In this document: positions 58,116 to 64,000 of the stretch, piece by piece | Layout: the number at the start of each line of letters is the position of its first letter | Numbering within the stretch: the first letter of the stretch is position 1 | NCBI RefSeq assembly: GCF_900111155.1 | Contig: NZ_FOGG01000003.1 | Location: 133,145 to 197,144 of the forward strand | Origin: Pedobacter rhizosphaerae | GTDB taxonomy: Bacteria > Bacteroidota > Bacteroidia > Sphingobacteriales > Sphingobacteriaceae | Direction of reading: 5' to 3' | DNA: 64,000 bases | Notes under the pieces: model-generated | Told to the model about the DNA's origin: nothing | What the model saw: the letters and a program-made list of their open reading frames with translations, nothing else | Databases searched by the model: none | Made by a program: the position numbers and the translations under genes

Positions 58116-61100
58116 TTAAAAAGTTACATTTAAGCCTAAACCCAACATTTTGCTAATGGGCAGTGCGGTACTTCCTGCGCCATCAATTTCGGGGTCTTGG
58201 CCATTCAATCTCTTGTCAGCAATCACAAATAAATTGGAGGCAGATGCAGAAAGAGATACCTGTTTAACATGAAGCTTTTTGCTTAGTCTATCAGCTAAAC
58301 GATAAGCGAAATCTATATTATTACAACGTAAAAAACTCCCTGATACCAAATTGACATCCGAGTTGGTGTACATCACATAGCGGCTTAAAGACCCTGATGT
58401 AGAACTAAAAGCATAGCCCTCCATTCCATCCTCTGTATTTCTTGGAAAAGATGGAATATTGGTAAATGCCTCATCACCAGGTTTACGCCAGCGCTGGGCT
58501 AAAACAGCAGGTAAATTTTGTTCAGGCATCGGAATATTCACCGAAGATGAATTATACGCGCCATTCTTAAATCTTACCGACCCTAATTTGTAACTAAAAT
58601 TTGCGCCCAATGAAAAAGCCTTATAACGGAGATTGGTATTTAAACCTCCACTAATTTTAGCGTCTCTGGTGCCTAGGGGCTTAAGAAAGTTTAAAAGTGA
58701 AGTGGAAGCAAGTCTGTTGGCATCATCAACTCCTTCAAATACCGGCATACCATTTTTTGGATTTAAACCCTTAAATACAAATCCATAGATAGTTCCGATT
58801 GAAGCACCTTCAATAAATGCAGTTCCGTTGAAATAATCGTACACTGTTATCTGGATGTTTCTCACTGTTCCCTGTAATAATTTATTGAAGTTTTTGGCTC
58901 CATTCATGTTTACAGACCAACCTATATCTTTTTTATTAATGAGATTGAGTCCTAACTGAGCCTCGTAGCCTTCGTTTTTGATATTACCTCCGTTAATGAG
59001 CATGCGTTGTACCCCATACTCAGAAGGAATAGTTCGGGAAACAATAGCATCAGTAGTCATTTTCCGGTAGTAGGCCAAATTAAAGTTAACCATAGAGTGC
59101 AGTAAAACACCACCTAATTCTACGTTAACACTTCTGGTTTTCTCCCACCTTAAATCAGGATAGGGATAGGATTTGATTTTTAAAAAATATTCGTTGGCAG
59201 CGGCACTAAAAGCTGAACTTCCATCATTTACTGTGACCACCAATTCTGGTCCAACGCTGGTAATTACATTACCTTGAAAACCATAAGAGGTTTTTACATA
59301 AAGATCATTAACAATCTTGTTTTCTTTTAACCACTCTTCTGAACCGATATTCCATCTGCCCGCTAAACTCCAAACCGGTAAAAAACGTTGATTAGCATAT
59401 TGCCCAAAACGATTAGAAGCGTCAACCCTTATATTTCCGTTTAAAATGTATTTCCCCGCATAGCTATAAGTAGCCATACCAAAGCCAGACAGGGCATTCG
59501 CTACCGAGTTTACTTTTTTCGGATTGAGCAATGGAATGGAGTTTGCCGTTACTGCGAATACTTCGCCCCTGTTTCTAAAGTAACCCGGAATCAGATTACT
59601 GAAAGACTGATTATGTACAGACCTTAATTCCTGTCCTGCAACTACGTTAAGCAAGTGGTTTTCACCGAAAATAGTGCGGTTAAAATCGAGCATATTGCGA
59701 AGCGTGTAGTTATACATTGTGGAGTTTGAAGGCAGTAAAATTCCTCCGTGTGGCAACAAACTTGTCAGCTCAGCCTCGCTTCCTGGAGCAACAGTACCGA
59801 AATCGTACCCTCTGTAGTTAGACACATAAGTAGTTAACTCTGTGGCATATTGCTCGCTAGCCTGCGTATTCACCGCACCACCAGCCATGGAAACAAACCT
59901 GAGTCCGCGCGTAATTAAATAGTTAAGATCAATTGTTGCGTTTACCTTGGTGTCTTTTGTTTGATTGCCAGTCTGTTGCAATTCATTAATCATATTGAAA
60001 CCGATTGGCGAGCCGAGTATTCCGGGAAGAACCTCTTGTGTAGTGGGGTAAGTTAAAGATGCCGAAATGGCCCGGCTGGTTTTTAGCGCATAATCTAATG
60101 GATTCTGACCAAAATAACCCGTAGATGTTCTATAACTTCCATTCAAAAGCATCCCTAATTTTAACTTTCTGCCTAAGTCTGCGTTTAATCGCATAGAGGC
60201 CGCACCTTCACTGTAATTATCTAATTTGGCCGTTCCTTTGGCACCGTTATAAGAAAGTGAAGTGTAATAGCTTACTTTATCTGTACCGCCAGAAAAACTT
60301 AAGTGTTGGGAGTTGTTGAAGCTATTGCGGAACAATATATCAAACCAATCAGTGTTCATTTCCGATAATCTGCTTACTTCTTGCTGAAATTCGCTTTCAG
60401 TAATCTTTTTATTAACCAGATCCTGAAAGGCTCCTTCATATCCCATTTTTATGGGCATACTTCGGTACAAGTAACCATCTTCATACATTTCACGCGAGAA
60501 TTGTACGCGTTGCTGAGAATTCATTAATTGCAACTGGCTATATTTTGGCCTTAATGATAAACCATAGTTACTGCTGTAGGCTACTTGCAGATTACCTTCT
60601 TTGCCTTTTTTAGTAGTAATTACAATAACTCCATTAGCCGCTCTCGTTCCATAAATTGCGGTAGCGGATGCATCTTTTAAAAAAGTAATACTCTCTACGT
60701 CGTTAACATTCAAGCCCGAAATGCTGTTTCCCGTCAGACTTCCTGTAGCATTAATCCCGTCTTTCATTAATATCAAATCCCTTGCTGAAGGTTCAATTCC
60801 AAGCAGGTTTTCCGGATTAAGCTCATTTGGGTTTTCCCTGATCACCCCATCAACTACAATGATTGGGTTGGCGTTACCAACTAAGGTAGAGGTACCACGC
60901 ATACGCATGGTTGGAATTGCATTCGGACTTCCAGAAGTTTTAACTACTGAAAGTCCTGCAACCTTTCCCTGCAACATACTTACAATGTTAGTAGATCCAG
61001 GTTCATTCACCTGGTCGCCAGATAAAGTTACTGTAGAACTTGCAGAAATACGTCTGTTTACTTCCTGGTATCCCGTAACCACCACTTCCTGCATTTCAAC

Positions 61101-61667
61101 CAGTTCGGGAATCAGGTTTATCCGCATAACCTCACCAGTAATTGCAGGAAGCGTTTTTTTCTTAAATCCTACATAAGAAAAAGTAAGGTTAGTAATATTG
61201 TCAAGAGCTATGCTAAATCGACCGTTTTCATCAGTAAGGGTATTGTTGGGGCGGCCTGTAACATTTACCGTTACTCCCACTAAGGGAAATCCTTTTTCAT
61301 CTTGTACCAGGCCTTTTATAGCATCGAGTCTCACGTCTTGCTCATCTTCTTTTGGTGCAATAATAAGTACGCCATCATTAACAACGAAAGTAAGCGATGA
61401 ACTTTTCAACAGCCTTCTCATTACCGCCTTAAGTGGCTCATCTTTAGCGTAGAAGGGCATCCTCACAGAGTTTCTTCGCAGTAATTCCTGATTGTAAACA
61501 ATCTTTAAATCTGTCTGTTTTTTGAGTAATAAGATGATTTCCTCAAGGGAACCGTTCTTCACATTAATCGTTACCTTATCATCTTTTTGTTGGGCAATTG
61601 CCGGAGGATGAAAGGCGAAAAACATTACACCACAAATGATGATGATTTTCCGATAAAAATTAGTCAT
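58116..61667 (-). CDS. SusC/RagA-family TonB-dependent transporter with STN domain
   Basis: 1,183 residues. Signal peptide (IIIICGVMFFAFHPPAIAQ), an STN domain (about 33-110, VTINVKNGSLEEIILLLKKQ), a carboxypeptidase-D-like regulatory domain (GLVQDEKGFPLVGVTVNVTG), the TonB box region (MQEVVVTGYQ), a plug with the SusC signature DASATAIYGTRAANGVIVIT and a 22-strand barrel ending LGLGLNVTF. The STN domain signals to FecR, so the locus is probably under an ECF sigma/anti-sigma switch. Energy comes from TonB-ExbBD. It follows the TlpA gene by 34 nt. Confidence 0.97.
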   Translation of the reverse strand: MTNFYRKIIIICGVMFFAFHPPAIAQQKDDKVTINVKNGSLEEIILLLKKQTDLKIVYNQELLRRNSVRMPFYAKDEPLKAVMRRLLKSSSLTFVVNDGVLIIAPKEDEQDVRLDAIKGLVQDEKGFPLVGVTVNVTGRPNNTLTDENGRFSIALDNITNLTFSYVGFKKKTLPAITGEVMRINLIPELVEMQEVVVTGYQEVNRRISASSTVTLSGDQVNEPGSTNIVSMLQGKVAGLSVVKTSGSPNAIPTMRMRGTSTLVGNANPIIVVDGVIRENPNELNPENLLGIEPSARDLILMKDGINATGSLTGNSISGLNVNDVESITFLKDASATAIYGTRAANGVIVITTKKGKEGNLQVAYSSNYGLSLRPKYSQLQLMNSQQRVQFSREMYEDGYLYRSMPIKMGYEGAFQDLVNKKITESEFQQEVSRLSEMNTDWFDILFRNSFNNSQHLSFSGGTDKVSYYTSLSYNGAKGTAKLDNYSEGAASMRLNADLGRKLKLGMLLNGSYRTSTGYFGQNPLDYALKTSRAISASLTYPTTQEVLPGILGSPIGFNMINELQQTGNQTKDTKVNATIDLNYLITRGLRFVSMAGGAVNTQASEQYATELTTYVSNYRGYDFGTVAPGSEAELTSLLPHGGILLPSNSTMYNYTLRNMLDFNRTIFGENHLLNVVAGQELRSVHNQSFSNLIPGYFRNRGEVFAVTANSIPLLNPKKVNSVANALSGFGMATYSYAGKYILNGNIRVDASNRFGQYANQRFLPVWSLAGRWNIGSEEWLKENKIVNDLYVKTSYGFQGNVITSVGPELVVTVNDGSSAFSAAANEYFLKIKSYPYPDLRWEKTRSVNVELGGVLLHSMVNFNLAYYRKMTTDAIVSRTIPSEYGVQRMLINGGNIKNEGYEAQLGLNLINKKDIGWSVNMNGAKNFNKLLQGTVRNIQITVYDYFNGTAFIEGASIGTIYGFVFKGLNPKNGMPVFEGVDDANRLASTSLLNFLKPLGTRDAKISGGLNTNLRYKAFSLGANFSYKLGSVRFKNGAYNSSSVNIPMPEQNLPAVLAQRWRKPGDEAFTNIPSFPRNTEDGMEGYAFSSTSGSLSRYVMYTNSDVNLVSGSFLRCNNIDFAYRLADRLSKKLHVKQVSLSASASNLFVIADKRLNGQDPEIDGAGSTALPISKMLGLGLNVTF

Positions 61668-61701
61668 ATGTTTGGGTTAGTAGTTGATGGTTGTTCAATA
61701 A

Positions 61702-62832
61702 TTATTTTAAATGTTCATTTAAGAATTTTTCCAGCACCTTTCCTGTTTCACTTCCATCTTTAAATCCTACACCAATCACTTTACCACTAGGGTCTATCAA
61801 AAATTTAGCTGGAACAGCCCCCACATTAAAAGCTTTGGCAGCGGCATTCTGTTCGCCAACCAAATCAGATAATTGTTGCCAAGGCATTTTGTCTTCGAGC
61901 ATAGCCTGGGTCCACTTGCTCTTATCCTTATCTAAAGAAATGCTCACAAAACTAATATTTTTGTCCTTGACTTTTTCATAAATAGCTTTAAGCTGAGGCG
62001 CTTCTCCTCTGCATGGCGTACACCAGCTGGCCCAAAAATCTACCAAAACATATTTACCTTTAAAATCTTTAAGGCTCACCATTTTACCATTTACATCTGG
62101 TTGCGAAAAATCTGGGGCTTGTTTTCCTATCCAAGGTGTTTCGCTACCGGTAAGCCCCATTAACATCTTTTTACTTACTCCATTTAAGGCATTTCCGCTA
62201 AGTTTACTCAGGTATTCGATCTTTTCCATAGCCGAAAAAGCATCAGGTAAAATGGCGTTTAGCACATAGGCAGAAGCTGAAGAGGTAGGGTGTTGATCCA
62301 GGAAATCCCTTCCGATCTTGGCCACCTCTTTTCTTAACTCTCCCATTTCTTTCGCGATAGCATCAGCGGCACTCTTATCTCCTAATTTTCTAGCCTCATT
62401 GAAATCCGCATTGAGATCCTGAATCTGATTCAACTTTTCATCTGCCGGGGCCATTGCCTTCTCCATTTCAAGCCAATCCGACACAAAGGCATCACCTGTT
62501 AACTTCGCCCCTTTAAATCCTGTACCATTGCCACCTTCAATATTTAACTTGCCTGTCTGCATCAGCATAAACATACCCAAGCCAGTTTTCTCCGGATTGA
62601 CACCTGCCTGAAGGATAAACGTACTCGCTCCATTAGGAACATCTACAGAGAAAGAAAAACTGTTGTTTTTTACATAAGTCGAATCACTGGTTTTAGTAAA
62701 TGCATTCCAAAGATATACCGGATCACCATCCGTTAGTTCGGGCATGTTGGCATTGATAGTTAACTTCTCTTGTGCAAGAGTTGAGAATGCAAATAGCATT
62801 AAGCCTAATAAAGGCAAAATTGGTTTTTTCAT
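61702..62832 (-). CDS. DUF4369-TlpA thiol-disulfide oxidoreductase between FecR and SusC
   Basis: 376 residues with a signal peptide (LLGLMLFAFSTLAQ). DUF4369 (LTINANMPELTDGDPVYLWN), a charged helical linker (about 120-190) and a TlpA domain with WASWCTPC (C271, C274) and cis-Pro loop GAVPAKFL. Family role: reduction or isomerisation of disulfides in the periplasm. Its place between the anti-sigma gene and the transporter is unusual, since susC normally follows fecR directly. A hairpin lies 48 nt upstream of its ATG. Confidence 0.94.
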   Translation of the reverse strand: MKKPILPLLGLMLFAFSTLAQEKLTINANMPELTDGDPVYLWNAFTKTSDSTYVKNNSFSFSVDVPNGASTFILQAGVNPEKTGLGMFMLMQTGKLNIEGGNGTGFKGAKLTGDAFVSDWLEMEKAMAPADEKLNQIQDLNADFNEARKLGDKSAADAIAKEMGELRKEVAKIGRDFLDQHPTSSASAYVLNAILPDAFSAMEKIEYLSKLSGNALNGVSKKMLMGLTGSETPWIGKQAPDFSQPDVNGKMVSLKDFKGKYVLVDFWASWCTPCRGEAPQLKAIYEKVKDKNISFVSISLDKDKSKWTQAMLEDKMPWQQLSDLVGEQNAAAKAFNVGAVPAKFLIDPSGKVIGVGFKDGSETGKVLEKFLNEHLK

Positions 62833-62876
62833 AATAAATTTTCAGGTTGGTTTAAAGTATAGGCAGTGGACCTAAC

Positions 62877-62916
62877 AAAAAGGGTGAAAACAATTTTAAA
62901 TTATTTTCACCCTTCA
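62877..62916 (-). promoter_or_regulatory. GGGTGAAA hairpin between FecR and TlpA genes
   Basis: AGGGTGAAAA (62881-62890) pairs with TTTTCACCCT (62904-62913), and the stem can extend further into the AT-rich loop. On the minus strand it is followed by TTTTTG. It can serve as a terminator after fecR or as a leader element; its low end is 48 nt from the ATG at 62832. Confidence 0.8.
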
Positions 62917-62935
62917 ATTATATAGTAATTATTGC

Positions 62936-64000
62936 TTAGCGTCGTTTTACCTGTATCTGGTTGCCCTTGATTTCAAAATCTACCTCATCACTGCTTAGCT
63001 TAATATTTTGCAGTATTTTACTGAGCGCTGCATGTTTAGGCATATCTATGGTAAAGTGCAAGTTTTTGAGATTTTCTTGTTCAAAAACAAAGTCTACATC
63101 ATACTCACGCGCTATACGCGAAGTAATTTCTTCCAGTGTACTTTCACTAAAGTATAGATCTAAATCTTTCCAGGCGGTATAGATACGCAAGTCGGCCTCA
63201 GATTTGGTTAAGCAATTATTTTCGGCATGGTAAAGGCCTAATTCACCCGGTACAAGTAATACCTGCTGGTTACCCGCCTGCATACTCACCTTCCCTTTTT
63301 CCAAGGCAGTAGATACTTGATTTTTAAAAGTACTCATACCAAATGCCGTACCCAATACTTTTACCGCTACTGATTTTGCATGCACCACAAAAGGCCTGTC
63401 AGCGTTATGACTTACGTCAAAATAGGCCTCACCTTCTAAAGTAACTTCACGCTTGTTGGCTGCAAAAGGTACCGGGTAACTAAGTTTAGATCCAGAATTT
63501 ATCCATATTTTGGTTCCATCGCTTAATTCTAAACGCGTAAATTTCCCCTTGGGTACCGATAAAACATTGAGGCTGGACTGATGGTCCCCTTTCGGTAATG
63601 CCGTTTCAGGTTTATAAACCAAGCTGGTTCCGTTTAAAGCCGCCCCTTCAGTTTTCAAAATTTCCGACTGACTGGAATCCAGCTCTACTGTTTGGCCATT
63701 GGCCAAAGTAAGCTGAATCTGATTACCAGCTATTTGCTGTTCTGTATGGTTTTGCTGTAAAAACAGCCACCATGTTGTGCTAAGAGCAACTACTAAAACT
63801 GCAGCCAGGGCCAACACGCGATACAACTTAAACCGCCTGGCTTTTGCCATCTTTTGCTGGTAACGCTCTTGCAGTTCTATCCAGCCTTCATGTACCGGAA
63901 ATCTTAACTGCACATCTTCTTCTTTTAACCTCATATTAATTTCTTCTGCAAATAGAAGCATTTCCAGCTCCTCAGGGTTCAATTCATCATCATCCGGCAA
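62936..64000 (-). CDS. FecR-family anti-sigma factor (5' end outside window)
   Basis: At least 354 residues; the frame is open to the right edge, so the true start is outside. A cytoplasmic N-terminal part is followed by one membrane segment (VLALAAVLVVALSTTWWLF, about 66-84), the FecR domain (VLSVPKGKFTRLELSDGTKI; WINSGSKLSYPVPF; VKVLGTAFGM) and a DUF4974 C-terminal domain (STLEEITSRIAREYDVDFVF). It would receive the STN signal from the SusC protein and control an ECF sigma factor whose gene should lie just to the right. Confidence 0.95.
   Translation of the reverse strand: MPDDDELNPEELEMLLFAEEINMRLKEEDVQLRFPVHEGWIELQERYQQKMAKARRFKLYRVLALAAVLVVALSTTWWLFLQQNHTEQQIAGNQIQLTLANGQTVELDSSQSEILKTEGAALNGTSLVYKPETALPKGDHQSSLNVLSVPKGKFTRLELSDGTKIWINSGSKLSYPVPFAANKREVTLEGEAYFDVSHNADRPFVVHAKSVAVKVLGTAFGMSTFKNQVSTALEKGKVSMQAGNQQVLLVPGELGLYHAENNCLTKSEADLRIYTAWKDLDLYFSESTLEEITSRIAREYDVDFVFEQENLKNLHFTIDMPKHAALSKILQNIKLSSDEVDFEIKGNQIQVKRR

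Overview
The window looks like chromosomal DNA of a glycan-degrading Bacteroidota, most likely a Sphingobacteriaceae member such as Pedobacter. That placement is inference. It rests on a SusC/SusD pair behind a FecR anti-sigma gene, several TAnnTTTG promoter boxes of the Bacteroidota type, an AT-rich base composition, a CzcA-type pump fused to a TolC-like domain, and a set of secreted GH20, GH29, GH31, GH92 and GH125 enzymes. I see no rRNA, tRNA, CRISPR array, integrase or transposase.

Region by region. 1-17030 (minus) is one uninterrupted reading frame of at least 5,676 codons. It encodes a giant secreted surface protein with a signal peptide, a roughly 700-residue head with a DUF11-like domain, about 41 Calx-beta-type repeats and then cadherin/VCBS-like repeats that run off the left edge. 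A ten-copy degenerate intergenic array lies upstream of its start. 18119-24179 (minus) holds a divalent-metal efflux locus: lipoprotein adaptor, RND pump fused to an outer-membrane channel, and a small Cys/His-rich DUF6660-like protein. 24347-41868 carries GH20, GH29, GH92, GH125 and a second GH92, separated by housekeeping or unrelated genes (CDGSH protein, NTF2-like protein, GAF histidine kinase, DUF1624, DUF805, a beta-hydroxyacid dehydrogenase) and by long intergenic tracts built of short degenerate words. 42980-47819 holds mnmA, an M1 aminopeptidase and an alpha/beta hydrolase. 47901-51764 is a five-module GH31 enzyme. 52076-52534 is a LEA14-like lipoprotein. 52653-64000 (minus) is a FecR - TlpA - SusC - SusD - Mx1-like - double TlpA - TlpA locus.

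How the genes fit together. The glycosidases match the linkages of N-glycans: beta-HexNAc (GH20), fucose (GH29), alpha-1,2-mannose and related mannose (two GH92), alpha-1,6-mannose (GH125), and possibly alpha-HexNAc or alpha-glucose/galactose (GH31). They are scattered as single genes or pairs rather than packed with their own SusC/D. The only SusC/D locus has no glycosidase. It carries three thioredoxin-fold lipoprotein-type or periplasmic proteins with four CxxC sites in total, plus a metallopeptidase-family protein whose zinc motif appears lost.

The least explained features are the heptad/octad word tracts between genes, which recur in both orientations, and a hairpin with the stem GGGTGAAG that sits 44-48 nt upstream of three different start codons.
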